64,000 bases of DNA from assembly GCA_902826455.1 (NCBI GenBank), contig CADEEV010000001.1:474331-538330 (forward strand), written 5' to 3'. Under the pieces are notes generated by a model. The model searched no databases and was not told where the DNA came from. It worked only from the letters and a program-made list of their open reading frames with translations. Positions 50,226-62,663 of the stretch are shown here, piece by piece. Position numbers and translations under genes: made by a program. Source of the DNA: an uncultured Acidobacteriota bacterium. Its GTDB lineage: Bacteria; Acidobacteriota; Vicinamibacteria; Fen-336. How positions within the stretch are numbered: position 1 is the first letter of the stretch; the number at the start of each line of letters is the position of its first letter.

Positions 50226-50668
50226 GCGACGTGCACGCCCACGGCCCCGAGAACCCGGAGATCCGCTTCGAGACGCGGGACGTCCGCGCCCGGGCGATCC
50301 TGAAGTTCGCCGTCTACCTGTTCTTCTCGACGATCGCGGTGCTCTTCCTGATGTACCGCCTGTACGTCGGCTTCGCGCGCTTCGAGGCGAGCCGCCAACC
50401 CCCGCCGCCGATCATGCAGACGGCGCCCAACCGTCAGCCGCCGCTGCCGCGGCTGCAGGAGCGCCCGCCCCTCGACCTCGAGGCGATGCACAAGGGCGAG
50501 GACAAGGCCCTCGCGAGCTACGGCTGGGTCGATCCCCAGGCCGGCATCGTGCGCATCCCGATCGACGAGGCCATGCGCCTCGTCGTCGAGCGCGGCCTGC
50601 CCGTGCGCGGCGCCGAGCCGGTCGTGGCGCCGACGCCCGCGCCCAAGGCGGGAGGGAAGCACAAGTGA
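50222..50668 (+). CDS. Small single-helix membrane protein between act and sco genes
   Basis: A 148-residue protein: short N-terminus, one helix (about 28-48, FAVYLFFSTIAVLFLMYRLY), then a Pro/Gln-rich periplasmic tail ending in a Lys-rich tip. Similar genes occupy this position in other act-cox clusters and may be an assembly or extra subunit. The stop overlaps the next GTG (GTGA). Confidence 0.75.
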   Translation: MSDVHAHGPENPEIRFETRDVRARAILKFAVYLFFSTIAVLFLMYRLYVGFARFEASRQPPPPIMQTAPNRQPPLPRLQERPPLDLEAMHKGEDKALASYGWVDPQAGIVRIPIDEAMRLVVERGLPVRGAEPVVAPTPAPKAGGKHK

Positions 50669-51483
50669 GCGCCCTTCTGCTCGCAGCCGCGCTCCTGGCC
50701 GGCCCCGCGGTCACGGGCGGCATCGAGGACACGCGACCGCCGATCCTGCGCGAGATCGGCTTCGACCAGCGCCTCGGCCAGGCGCTGCCCAGGGACCTGC
50801 GCTTCCGCGACGACGCCGGCCGCGACGTGAGCCTCGCCGACTACCTGGGCAAGAAGCCGCTCGTGCTGTCCCTCAACTACTACGGCTGCCCGATGCTGTG
50901 CACGGTCACCCTCAACGGCCTGGCCGGCGCGATGAAGGCGATCTCGATGGACGCGGGCCGCGAGTACGAGGTGCTCACGGTCAGCTTCGACGCGACGGAG
51001 ACGCCCGTCCTCGCCGCCGAGAAGAAGAAGCAGTACGTCGAGCGCTACGGCCGCGCCACCGGGGCCGCCGGCTGGCACTTCCTCACGGGCGACAAGGCCT
51101 CGATCGACGCGCTCACGAAGGCGGTCGGCTTCCGCTACGCCTGGGACGAGGAGACGAAGCAGTGGGCGCACCCCGCCGGCATCGTCATCGTCACCCCCGA
51201 CGGGCGCATCGCCCGCTACCTGTACGGGATCGAATACGCGCCCCGCGACCTGCGCCTCGCGCTCGTCGAGGCGGCCGACGGCAAGATCGGCACGGTGGTC
51301 GACCAGGCCATCCTGCTCTGCTACGAGTACGACCCCACGACCGGCCGCTACGGCGCCGCGATCATGCGTGTGGTGCGACTGGGAGGGGTCCTGACGGTGC
51401 TGGCCCTCGTGAGCTTCGTCGTGACCATGCTGCGCCGCGAGCGCGCGGCCGCCGCGGCCCACGCGGCGGCGGGAGGGCGCTAG
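50665..51483 (+). CDS. SCO1/SenC-type copper chaperone for cytochrome oxidase
   Basis: A 272-residue protein. Thioredoxin fold with the Cu ligands CPMLC (about 72-76) and the distal His in AHPAGIVIVTPDG; Cu insertion into the CuA site is the family role. It has a C-terminal transmembrane helix (about 238-256) rather than only an N-terminal one, which is somewhat unusual; the N-terminus is also hydrophobic. It starts at GTG 50665. Confidence 0.88.
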   Translation: MSALLLAAALLAGPAVTGGIEDTRPPILREIGFDQRLGQALPRDLRFRDDAGRDVSLADYLGKKPLVLSLNYYGCPMLCTVTLNGLAGAMKAISMDAGREYEVLTVSFDATETPVLAAEKKKQYVERYGRATGAAGWHFLTGDKASIDALTKAVGFRYAWDEETKQWAHPAGIVIVTPDGRIARYLYGIEYAPRDLRLALVEAADGKIGTVVDQAILLCYEYDPTTGRYGAAIMRVVRLGGVLTVLALVSFVVTMLRRERAAAAAHAAAGGR

Positions 51484-51486
51484 GCG

Positions 51487-54078
<2,592 letters not shown>

Positions 54079-54086
<8 letters not shown>

Positions 54087-54756
54087 CGCGCACTCCTCGG
54101 CGCTCCGGCACCACTTCGCGAACCTCGACCAGCAGAAGGACAGCTCCGTCCTCGGCATGTGGACGTTCATCGTCCAGGAGATCCTGTTCTTCGGCGGCCT
54201 GTTCCTCGTCTACACGATCTACCGCCACGAGTACTTCGACGTGTTCGAGGCGTGCAGCCACCATCTCGATTGGAAGCTCGGCGCCGCCAACACCGTGGTG
54301 CTGATCTTCTCGTCGCTCACGATGGCGATGGGCGTCCACGCCGCCGCGCTCGGCCAGAAGAAGGCGACGGCCGCCTGGCTCGTGCTCACGATCGTGCTGG
54401 GCTCGATCTTCCTCGGCGTCAAGGTCGTCGAGTACACCGAGAAGTTCGAGCACCACCTCGTGCCCGGGCCCCACTTCCTGCCGCCCGAGGAGGCCGCCCA
54501 CGAGCTCAAGATCCAGCCGTCCCAGACGGGCCAGGCGCAGCTCTACTTCTCGCTGTACTTCGCCATGACCGGGCTCCACGCGATCCACATGATCATCGGC
54601 ATCCCGATCATCCTGTACCTCGCGTGGCGGTCCTGGCACGGCGCCTACACCCCCGCGTACCACACGCCCGTCGAGCTCACGGGCCTGTACTGGCACTTCG
54701 TCGACATCGTCTGGATCTTCCTGTTCCCGCTGCTCTACCTGATCGGGCATCACTAA
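54079..54756 (+). CDS. coxC: Cytochrome c oxidase subunit III
   Basis: A 225-residue protein with about seven helices. It starts at TTG 54079, eight bases inside the coxA end. Typical phrases include [20 protein letters not shown] and [18 protein letters not shown]. Structural subunit of the aa3/caa3 oxidase. Confidence 0.93.
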
Positions 54757-54768
54757 GAGGAGCGCGCC

Positions 54769-55068
54769 TTGTCCGACCACGTCGTCTCTCCGAAGCTGTA
54801 CGTCGCGATCTTCCTGGCGCTCATGGTGCTCACCGCCGCCACCGTCTGGGCCGCGGGCCAGGACTTCGGCGCCTACAACACCGCCGTGGCCGTGGGCATC
54901 GCGGTCACGAAGGCGACGCTCGTGATCCTGTTCTTCATGCACGTGCGCTGGGGCGGCAAGCTCGTCCAGCTGTTCGTGGCGAGCGGCTTCATCTGGCTCG
55001 GCATCCTGCTCGCGATCACCCTGGCCGACTACGTCAGCCGGGGCTGGTCCCTCACGAACGCGCCCTAG
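54769..55068 (+). CDS. coxD: Cytochrome c oxidase subunit IV-like protein
   Basis: A 99-residue protein with three helices, including ATLVILFFMHVRWG, the typical subunit IV (prokaryotic COX4) motif. It starts at TTG 54769 after TAAGAGGAG. The end overlaps the convergent glycosyltransferase by 17 bases. Last gene of the operon. Confidence 0.85.
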   Translation: MSDHVVSPKLYVAIFLALMVLTAATVWAAGQDFGAYNTAVAVGIAVTKATLVILFFMHVRWGGKLVQLFVASGFIWLGILLAITLADYVSRGWSLTNAP

Positions 55069-56926
55069 GCCGTTTCCGGGCGGGCGCCGGCGCCTCGCCC
55101 TCCCAGACGGGATCCTCGCCCGCGCGCGCGAGGATTCGCACCTCGGCGAGGCTCCAGGCGGCCCCGTTCCCGCGCACGAGACGCAACCCGCGCGACACGG
55201 CGGGACCGGCGATCACGAAGATCTGGCCGTGGGGCGTTCCCGACCGCTGCCGGTTGTCGGTGGCGGGCCGCAGCGCTTCCGTCACGAGCGGCTGCCACGC
55301 GCCCTGCTCGTCCAGGCCGAAGAGCTCGAGACGCTGCGGCCAGTCGGCGCCCGAGGCGCCGACCTCGACCTCGACGCGGCGCACGCGCGCCGGTGCTCTG
55401 AAGCGCAGCTCGAGCGCCGTGGGACCCGCCGGAGCCGCCCACGCCGTGGCCGGATCGCCGTCCACGGCCCGGGCGCTCTCGGCTGCGGCCGCCTCGAGGG
55501 CGACCGGCGTGAGCCCGGACCGCGCGTCGCCGGGCGGCGTGAAGACGGCGACCAGGCCCGCGCCGATGCCGTCCTCCGACGGGAAGCGCGCGCGCTCGGG
55601 GAAGGCGCCGAGACCCGCGGCCTCGTCCTCGCCGAGCGTCACGACGAAGTCGGCCTGGCCCAGCAGGCCGCGGTGCGTCGCGAGGACGTCGCCCACGCGC
55701 CGTACCTCGAAGCGGCTCGGGTCGAGGGCGAGCCGGGGCAGCGTCGTGAGCACGACGCCGCCGTGCTTCGGGTCGGCCTCGAGCCATTCCGCCGCGAGCT
55801 GCACGGCCGACGGCTCGAGGTAGTGGGCGGTCAGCCGGATCGACGCGTCCGCCTGGAAGGGCAGGCTCGTGGCCGCGAGGCCGAGGGCCACGAGCGGGGC
55901 CCAGCGCCGGCCGAGCGCGGACAGCGCCGCGAATCCGATGCCGGCGAGGGCGGCCACCACCACGGCCACCGGCACGACGTGGCGCGGAAACACCTGGGCG
56001 GCCGGGGCCATGGCTGCGATGCCCGCGGCGACCGTGGCGAGGGCCGGCGCGAGGCGGCGCCGGTCCCGGAACAGCAGCGGCGCCGCCAGGGCCAGGCCCA
56101 GCGCCACCGGCCCGGCGCTCTGCTCCACGTAGCCCAGGGCTTCCCGGAAACCGCCGAGGCCCCCGCGCTCCTGCTTCCGGCGCTCGGCCTTCTCGCCGTA
56201 GTAGTGGAGCATGCCCGAGAGCTGGGAGCCGCGGCTCGTGAGCTCGAGCACGGCGTAGGGCGCCGCGAGGGCGAAGGCGACGACCGCGACGAGGCCCATG
56301 CGCACGGAGCGCGGCACGAACCCGGGCTGCAGCAGCGCCGCGACGCCGGCCGGGATCGCGCCCAGGAAGCCGGTGTACTTCACGGCCGCGCCGAGCCCCA
56401 CGACGGCGCCGACCCGGGCCTCCGCGCCGCGCGAGAGCGACGGTCGATCGAGCAGCAGCAGGACTCCCAGGACCGCGGATCCCACCAGCACGTCGGGCGT
56501 GATGTGGTGGGCGGCGCGCACGTCGAGGCGCGACACCGCGAGCAGCGCGCCCGCGAACAGTCCCGCCCAGGGGCCCCCGAAGCGGCGTGCCAGGAGACCC
56601 GCGAGCAGGACGTTCAGCACCCCGAAAGCGGCCACGACGCCGCGGCCCGCCGCGTAGCTCCCCTCGAACCCGGCGAGGCGCGAGCCGGCCAGCACCGGCG
56701 CCGCGGCGAGCCAGTTGAAGAAGCCGGCGTAGCCCTGGTAGACCGTGGGGTCGAGGGTGCCCTCGCGCCACATGCGTTCGATCGGCCGGATGAAGTTGTT
56801 CTGCTCGTCGAAGTCCGGCGAGCCGCGGTCCACGTGGTGGGCGATGCCCAGGAAACGCAGGCTGGCCGCGGCCAGGAGCAGCACGGCCCACAGCGCGCGT
56901 TCGGTGCGTGGCGAGAGCACGGGCAT
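55052..56926 (-). CDS. Membrane glycosyltransferase (GT39/ArnT-like) with C-terminal F5/8-type domain
   Basis: A 624-residue protein. It has about ten helices, with catalytic DFDEQ (RGSPDFDEQNNF) in the first periplasmic loop as in PMT/ArnT enzymes that use polyprenyl-phosphate sugars. The last 130 residues look like a galactose-binding discoidin domain (AVDGDPATAWAAPAGPTALE ... WPQRLELFGLDEQGAWQPL). The start ATG 56926 has no clear ribosome site. Role: adding sugars to lipid, protein or glycan in the periplasm; acceptor unknown. Confidence 0.8.
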   Translation of the reverse strand: MPVLSPRTERALWAVLLLAAASLRFLGIAHHVDRGSPDFDEQNNFIRPIERMWREGTLDPTVYQGYAGFFNWLAAAPVLAGSRLAGFEGSYAAGRGVVAAFGVLNVLLAGLLARRFGGPWAGLFAGALLAVSRLDVRAAHHITPDVLVGSAVLGVLLLLDRPSLSRGAEARVGAVVGLGAAVKYTGFLGAIPAGVAALLQPGFVPRSVRMGLVAVVAFALAAPYAVLELTSRGSQLSGMLHYYGEKAERRKQERGGLGGFREALGYVEQSAGPVALGLALAAPLLFRDRRRLAPALATVAAGIAAMAPAAQVFPRHVVPVAVVVAALAGIGFAALSALGRRWAPLVALGLAATSLPFQADASIRLTAHYLEPSAVQLAAEWLEADPKHGGVVLTTLPRLALDPSRFEVRRVGDVLATHRGLLGQADFVVTLGEDEAAGLGAFPERARFPSEDGIGAGLVAVFTPPGDARSGLTPVALEAAAAESARAVDGDPATAWAAPAGPTALELRFRAPARVRRVEVEVGASGADWPQRLELFGLDEQGAWQPLVTEALRPATDNRQRSGTPHGQIFVIAGPAVSRGLRLVRGNGAAWSLAEVRILARAGEDPVWEGEAPAPARKRPRARS

Positions 56927-56978
56927 CAGACGCGCACCATAGCAGACCCCGGGGCCGGCGTAGAATGGCCGCGCCTCC

Positions 56979-58085
56979 ATGAGCTCCGTGCGCGCCGTCG
57001 TGATGACCGGGCCGGGACGTCCCCTGGAGACGCGGAGCTTCCCGGAGCCGCGGCCGGCGCCCGGCGGCGCCGTGCTCGAGACCCTCGCGAGCGAGGTGTG
57101 CGGCACGGACGTCCACGTCCATCACGGGCGGCTCTCGTCCGTGCCGTTCCCGATCATCCCCGGCCACGTGAGCTGCGGCCGCGTCCTCGAGACGAACGGC
57201 GCGCTCCTCGACGTGCTGGGGCAGCCGATCGCTCCCGGCCGCGTCGTCACGTTCTACGACGTGTTCGGGATCTGCGGCGCGTGCTGGCACTGTCTCGTGG
57301 CGAAGGCCGGCACCCGTTGCCCCCACCGCAAGGTCTACGGCATCACGACGAGCGCCGACGACGGGCTCCTGGGCGGCTGGGCCGAGCGCATCGAGATCCG
57401 GCCCGGCGTGCGCCTCGTGCCGCTTCCCGAAGGCCTCGACGTCCTCGACTTCATGGGAGGCGGCTGCGGCCTGCCGACGGGCTTCCACGCGATCGAGCGC
57501 GCGGGCATCGCCCTGGGCGACACGGTCGTCGTGCAGGGCAGCGGGCCGGTCGGACTGAACGCGGCGATCTTCGCGCAGCTCGCGGGCGCCGCCCGCGTCC
57601 TCGTCCTCGGGGCACCCGAGGCGCGCCTGCAGGCGGCCCGGGCCCTGGGCGCCGACGAGACCCTCGACGTCACCCTCGTCACGGCGGGCGCCGCGCGTGC
57701 CGCGTGGGTCAAGGAGCGCACCGGAGGCCGCGGCGCCGACGTCGTCGTCGAGGCGTCGGGCAATCCCGCCGCGGTGGTCGAGGGCCTGGAGATGGTGCGC
57801 GACGCCGGCCGCTACGTGGTGGTGGGGCAGTACACGGACGCCGGCGACGTCACGCTCAGCCCGCACCGGCACCTGAACCGGAAGCACGTGACGCTGCTCG
57901 GATGCTGGGGCTACGAGTTCACCCACCTCTACCGCTCGATGGAGATGATGGCAAAGCACCGCGCGCGCTTCCGCTGGCGCGACCTCGTGACCCGCGAGTA
58001 CTCGCTGGACGAGGCGCCTCGGGCCCTCGCGGAAATGGAACGGCTCGGCGTCGTGAAGGCCCTCATCCGGCCCCGGCCCGAGTGA
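56979..58085 (+). CDS. Zinc-dependent alcohol dehydrogenase (MDR family)
   Basis: A 368-residue protein. The catalytic zinc site includes Cys41 (EVCGTDVHVHHG) and His near GHVSCGRV (the usual GHE is GHV). The structural zinc lobe is CGACWHC...CP. The Rossmann motif is VQGSGPVGLNAAIFA. It likely oxidises a polyol or secondary alcohol; substrate unknown. ATG 56979. The amidohydrolase gene follows after 14 bases. Confidence 0.88.
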   Translation: MSSVRAVVMTGPGRPLETRSFPEPRPAPGGAVLETLASEVCGTDVHVHHGRLSSVPFPIIPGHVSCGRVLETNGALLDVLGQPIAPGRVVTFYDVFGICGACWHCLVAKAGTRCPHRKVYGITTSADDGLLGGWAERIEIRPGVRLVPLPEGLDVLDFMGGGCGLPTGFHAIERAGIALGDTVVVQGSGPVGLNAAIFAQLAGAARVLVLGAPEARLQAARALGADETLDVTLVTAGAARAAWVKERTGGRGADVVVEASGNPAAVVEGLEMVRDAGRYVVVGQYTDAGDVTLSPHRHLNRKHVTLLGCWGYEFTHLYRSMEMMAKHRARFRWRDLVTREYSLDEAPRALAEMERLGVVKALIRPRPE

Positions 58086-58099
58086 AGGAAGGATCCCCC

Positions 58100-59758
58100 A
58101 TGAAGACAGTCGCCCTCCTCGCCGCCCTGCTGGCCGGCTCCGCTCATGCGGCGACGCCAGCCGATCTCGTGCTGCGCAACGGCGTGGTCGACACGATGAA
58201 CGCGAAGGCGCCTCGGGCGACGGCCCTCGCGGTGTCCGGCAACCGGATCGTGGCGGTCGGCAGCGACGCCCAGGTGAGCGCCTGGGTCGGCCCCGCGACC
58301 CGCGTCGTGGACCTGGCCGGCGCCAGCGTGATCCCGGGCTTCACCGAGAGCCACGGACATCTCATGGCCCTGGGCGACGCGCGTCTCGACGTCGACCTCA
58401 CGGCGGCCCGCAACTGGCCGGAGATCGTCGCCACCATGAAGGCGGCCGCGGCCCAGGCGAAGAAGGGCGAGTGGCTCGCGGGCTGGGGCTGGCACGAGAG
58501 CAAGTGGAACGAGCCGCCCGTGCCTCTCGTGCGTGGCTTCCAGACCCACGACGCGCTGTCGGCCGCCACGCCGGACAACCCGGTGGTGCTGAGCCGCGCC
58601 GACGGCCACGCGACGATCGTGAACGCCCGCGTGATGGAGCTCATGTCGATCGGCCGGGCGTCCCAGGCGCCGGAGGGCGGCGAGATCATCAAGGACGCGG
58701 CGGGCCTGCCCACGGGCGTGCTGGTGGACAACGCCATGGAGCTCGTCCACGTCCCGCCCCCGTCCGCCGAGCGCCGCGCGCGCGCCCTCGACCTCGCCCT
58801 GCAGGAGTGCCTGCGCAAGGGCATCACGAGCTTCGAGGACGCGGGCTCGAGCTCCGAGGACATAGCGCTCTTCAAGGACTACGCCCAGGCCCGCAAGCTC
58901 GGGCCGCGGCTCTACGTGATGGTCGCGGGCTACGACCTGCTGCGGCGCTTCGACAAGCCCGAGATCGGCCTCGGCGACGGCTTCCTGACGATCCGCGCCG
59001 TGAAGCTCGTGGCCGACGGCGCCATGGGCTCGCGGGGCGCGGCGCTCCTCGAGCCGTACGAGGACGACCCGAAGAACTCGGGCTTCTACACGACGCCGCC
59101 CGAGACGGTGCTGGCCACGGCGCGCTACGCCCTCGAGTACGGCTTCCAGGTGAACGTCCACGCGATCGGCGACCGCACGAACCGCATGGTCCTCGACACC
59201 TTCGAGAAGGCCTTCAAGGAGTACCCGCGCGTCAAGGATCCGCGCTTCCGCATCGAGCACGCCCAGATCCTCGACGCGAAGGACATCCCGCGCTTCGCGA
59301 AGCTCGGCGTGATCGCCTCGATGCAGGGCATCCACTGCACGTCGGACCGACCCTGGGCCGCGAGCCGCATCGGCATGGCGCGGGTCACGGAGGGCCTCTA
59401 CGTCTGGCGCAAGCTGCTCGCGAGCGGCGCCACGATCGTGAACGGCACCGACGTGCCCGTCGAGGACGTGGACGCGATCAAGAACTACTACGCCTCGGTG
59501 ACGCGGCGGCCCGCGGCGGGGGGCGAGGCCTTCGACCCCGACCAGAAGATGACCCGCGAGGAGGCCCTGCGCTCGTACACCCTGGCCGCCGCCTACGGAG
59601 CCTTCGAGGAGAAGGACCGCGGCTCGATCGAGGTGGGCAAGCTCGCGGACCTGACGGTCCTCTCGAAGGACCTGCTGAACGTCCCGGACGACGAGCTCCT
59701 GAAGACCGAAGTGCTCCACACGATCGTGGACGGGCGGATCCTCTACTCCCGGCCTTGA
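58100..59758 (+). CDS. Secreted amidohydrolase (amidohydrolase 3 / YtcJ family)
   Basis: A 552-residue protein with a signal peptide (cleavage near GSAHA-AT). Metal-dependent hydrolase core: ESHGHLM near 78, Lys in VKLVADGAMGSRGA, NVHAIGDRTNRMVLD, RIEHAQILD and the late NGTDVPVEDVD. Members hydrolyse amides or exotic heterocycles. ATG 58100 follows GAAGGAAGGATC. The stop overlaps the MFS start (TTGA). Confidence 0.9.
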   Translation: MKTVALLAALLAGSAHAATPADLVLRNGVVDTMNAKAPRATALAVSGNRIVAVGSDAQVSAWVGPATRVVDLAGASVIPGFTESHGHLMALGDARLDVDLTAARNWPEIVATMKAAAAQAKKGEWLAGWGWHESKWNEPPVPLVRGFQTHDALSAATPDNPVVLSRADGHATIVNARVMELMSIGRASQAPEGGEIIKDAAGLPTGVLVDNAMELVHVPPPSAERRARALDLALQECLRKGITSFEDAGSSSEDIALFKDYAQARKLGPRLYVMVAGYDLLRRFDKPEIGLGDGFLTIRAVKLVADGAMGSRGAALLEPYEDDPKNSGFYTTPPETVLATARYALEYGFQVNVHAIGDRTNRMVLDTFEKAFKEYPRVKDPRFRIEHAQILDAKDIPRFAKLGVIASMQGIHCTSDRPWAASRIGMARVTEGLYVWRKLLASGATIVNGTDVPVEDVDAIKNYYASVTRRPAAGGEAFDPDQKMTREEALRSYTLAAAYGAFEEKDRGSIEVGKLADLTVLSKDLLNVPDDELLKTEVLHTIVDGRILYSRP

Positions 59759-60987
59759 GCGCCCTGCGCCTGCTCCGGGAGAACCCGGGCTTCGCGCGCT
59801 TGTGGGCGGCCGAGGTGGTGAGCCTCGGCGGCGACTGGTTCACGCTCATCGCACTCGCGGTGCTGATCTCGCGCCACAGCGCCGGGTCGGGCCTCGCCGT
59901 GGGCGGCCTGCTCCTCACCCAGCTCCTGCCGGCCGTCGTGTTCGCGCCGATCGCCGGCGTCGTGGTGGACCGCTCGGACAAGCGCCGGCTGCTCGTCGCG
60001 ACGGACCTGATGCGGGCCCTGGTCGTGCTGGCGCTCATCCCGGCCGCGGCCACGGGACGCGACGGGCTCCTCTACGGCCTGGCGTTCCTCCACTTCACGA
60101 TCGCGACGGTCTTCGAACCCGGGCGCGCCGCGCTGATGACGCGGCTGCTCGAGCCCAAGGACCTCGTGGCCGGCTCGACGCTCTCGAGCGTCACCTGGTC
60201 CGTGATGGTCGCGCTGGGCGGGCTCGCCGGCGGATCGCTGCTCGCCATCGTCGGGCCGACGAGCGCCTTCGCTTGGGACGCCTTCACGTTCCTCGTCTCG
60301 GCGGCGATCATGGCCTCGATCCCGGCCGAGGCCGGCCGCCGCGAGTCCCGCAGCGACGGCGAACCGGAAGCGGTGCGGTTCCGGGACGCCCTGGCGTACC
60401 TGAGGCGCGCGCCGGTCACGGCCGCGACCACCCTGGTGAAGAGCATGAACGGCGTGGCCGTCGCCGACACGTTCATGGTGCTGTACGGCACGCGCGTGTT
60501 CGTGCGCGGCCAGGACGGCGCCCTGTCCCTGGGCCTTCTCTACGCCTCCTTCGGGCTCGGCGCGATCCTGGGGCCGACGCTGTCGAACCTCGCGAACGAC
60601 GGCTCGCCGGCCCGGATGCGCCGCCTGATCGCCGTGGGCGCGGCGCTCCTCGCGGCGGGGCTGCTGCTGCTGGCGCGGGCGCCCTCGCTCCCCGTCGCGT
60701 GCCTCGCGATCCTGCTGCGGGGCGCGGGCGGCTCCACGCTGTGGACGTTCAGCACGATCATCCTGCAGAAGGTGATCCCGCCCGGGATGCTCGGCCGCGT
60801 GTTCGCCGTGGACTTCGCCGTGTCGCAGCTCACCGCCGTGAGCTTCGCGCTCGTCTGGGGCGCCGCGATGGACCGCGTGGGGCTGCGGCCGGTGGTGCTC
60901 GCCGCGGGGCTGTTGGCGCTTCTGCCTTGCCTCGCGTGGAGCTGGGCGCTGCCGTTCATGGATCGGCGCGAGGCGGCAGTACACTAG
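59755..60987 (+). CDS. MFS transporter (MFS_3-type exporter)
   Basis: A 410-residue protein with twelve helices. It begins at TTG 59755, overlapping the previous stop. N-terminal LWAAEVVSLGGDWFTLIALA is typical of the EntS/MFS_3 exporter group, which moves siderophores or other small molecules out. It is the last gene in the glycan/alcohol/amidohydrolase run; substrate unknown. Confidence 0.85.
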   Translation: MSALRLLRENPGFARLWAAEVVSLGGDWFTLIALAVLISRHSAGSGLAVGGLLLTQLLPAVVFAPIAGVVVDRSDKRRLLVATDLMRALVVLALIPAAATGRDGLLYGLAFLHFTIATVFEPGRAALMTRLLEPKDLVAGSTLSSVTWSVMVALGGLAGGSLLAIVGPTSAFAWDAFTFLVSAAIMASIPAEAGRRESRSDGEPEAVRFRDALAYLRRAPVTAATTLVKSMNGVAVADTFMVLYGTRVFVRGQDGALSLGLLYASFGLGAILGPTLSNLANDGSPARMRRLIAVGAALLAAGLLLLARAPSLPVACLAILLRGAGGSTLWTFSTIILQKVIPPGMLGRVFAVDFAVSQLTAVSFALVWGAAMDRVGLRPVVLAAGLLALLPCLAWSWALPFMDRREAAVH

Positions 60988-60998
60988 CCCGCACCCCC

Positions 60999-62663
60999 AT
61001 GGCCGACGAACCGGAACGCGCGCGCGGGAGCCTGCTCCACGAGCTGCGCACGCCGCTGACCCAGATCATCGGGTACAGCGAGATGCTGGCCGAGGAGGCG
61101 GACGATCGCGGCGACGCGCCCACGCGCGAGACCCTGCGCACGATCGCCCAGGCCGGCAGGCGCCTGTCGAAGATGCTCGAGGCGGCGTTCGGCGTGGCCC
61201 GGCCGGCGGAGGCGGACGAGCCGGCCGCCGCGGCTCCCGCGGCCTCGACTCCGCAGGTCGCTGGAGCCGGCGGCGAGATCCTGGTCGTGGACGACAACGA
61301 GCTCAACCGCGACATGCTCTCGCGCCGGTTGCGCTCCCGGGGCTACGCGGTCACGGTGGCCGAGAGCGGCGCGCGCGCCCTCGAGCTCGTGAAGGGCGGC
61401 GCCTTCGACCTCGTGCTCCTCGACATCATGATGCCGGGCATCTCGGGCCTCGACGTCCTCCACAGCGTCCGGGAGAGCTACTCGCGCGAGGAGCTGCCGG
61501 TGGTCATGGCCACGGCCCGCGACCAGGCCGACGACGTCATCGAGGCCCTGAAGGCCGGCGCCAACGACTACGTCACGAAGCCCCTCGACTTCCCGGTCGT
61601 GGTCGCGCGCGCCGAGCTGCAGATCCTGCTCAAGCGCTCGTCGGCCGAGGTCCGGCGCCTAGCCGTCAGCCTCGAGAAGCGCAACCGCTTCATCCGCGAC
61701 GCCTTCGGCCGCTACCTCAACGACGAGGTCGTCGAGGGCCTGCTCGACGGCGCGGCCGGCCTCGCCCTGGGCGGCGAGACGCGGACCGTCACGATCCTGA
61801 TGTCCGACCTTCGCGGCTTCACGACCGTCACCGAGGGCCTGGCGCCCGAGGTGATCGTGTCCATGCTGAACCGCTACCTCGAGGCCATGGTCGAGGTGAT
61901 CACGAAGCACGGCGGCACCATCGACGAGTTCATCGGCGACGCGATCCTGGTCCTGTTCGGCGCGCCGGTCGCGCGGCCCGACGACGCGCGCCGCGCCGTG
62001 GCCTGCGCCGTCGAGATGCAGAACGCCATGCTCGAGATCAACCAGCGCTTCCACCGCGAGTGGCTCCCGGAGCTCGAGATGGGCATCGCGATCAACACGG
62101 GGGCGGTCGTGGTCGGCAACATCGGCTCCGCCAAGCGCGCCAAGTACGGCGTCGTGGGCACCCAGGTGAACCTGGCCGGCCGCATGCAGTCCTTCGCGGT
62201 GGGCGGCCAGGTGCTCGTCTCGCGGGGCACCCTCGACGCGGCCGGTCCGGACGTGGAGGTGGGCAAGGTGCTGGCGATCCAGGCGAAGGGCTTCCGCGAC
62301 CCGATCGAGGTCTACGACCTGCGGGGTCTCGCGGGGACGGGCTCGGTGCCCGAGCGCTCCTCGGCCGTGCGCAGCCTCGCCACGGAGATCGCGGTGCGCT
62401 ACACGATCGTGGACGACAAGGCGCTGGGCGGTCCCGTTCTCGAAGGCAGCCTCGTGGCCGTGGGCGACGGTGTGGCGGCGCTCAAGCCGGGCCGGCCGCT
62501 GCGGCTCTTCACCGAGCTGCACCTGCGCGTGGTGGGCCCCGGGGGCCACGACATGCAGGGCGACGTCTACGCGAAGGTGACGGAGGCTCCGGGCGACGAG
62601 ACGGTGCAGATCCGCTTCACCGCGCTGCCGGCCGCGATCCGCCGCTTCCTGCGCGAGACGTAG
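60999..62663 (+). CDS. HisKA-REC-class III adenylate cyclase hybrid
   Basis: A 554-residue protein. Residues 1-70 are HisKA-like (LLHELRTPLTQIIGYSEML) with no HATPase after it. A receiver domain follows (about 92-215; ILVVDDNELNRDML, phosphoacceptor in VLLLDIMMPG, KP in DYVTKPLDF). A class III nucleotide cyclase comes next (about 240-440; MSDLRGFTTVTE, DEFIGDAILVLFGAP, GTQVNLAGRMQS). The C-terminal 115 residues are of unknown fold. It should make a cyclic nucleotide under receiver control. ATG 60999. Confidence 0.9.
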   Translation: MADEPERARGSLLHELRTPLTQIIGYSEMLAEEADDRGDAPTRETLRTIAQAGRRLSKMLEAAFGVARPAEADEPAAAAPAASTPQVAGAGGEILVVDDNELNRDMLSRRLRSRGYAVTVAESGARALELVKGGAFDLVLLDIMMPGISGLDVLHSVRESYSREELPVVMATARDQADDVIEALKAGANDYVTKPLDFPVVVARAELQILLKRSSAEVRRLAVSLEKRNRFIRDAFGRYLNDEVVEGLLDGAAGLALGGETRTVTILMSDLRGFTTVTEGLAPEVIVSMLNRYLEAMVEVITKHGGTIDEFIGDAILVLFGAPVARPDDARRAVACAVEMQNAMLEINQRFHREWLPELEMGIAINTGAVVVGNIGSAKRAKYGVVGTQVNLAGRMQSFAVGGQVLVSRGTLDAAGPDVEVGKVLAIQAKGFRDPIEVYDLRGLAGTGSVPERSSAVRSLATEIAVRYTIVDDKALGGPVLEGSLVAVGDGVAALKPGRPLRLFTELHLRVVGPGGHDMQGDVYAKVTEAPGDETVQIRFTALPAAIRRFLRET

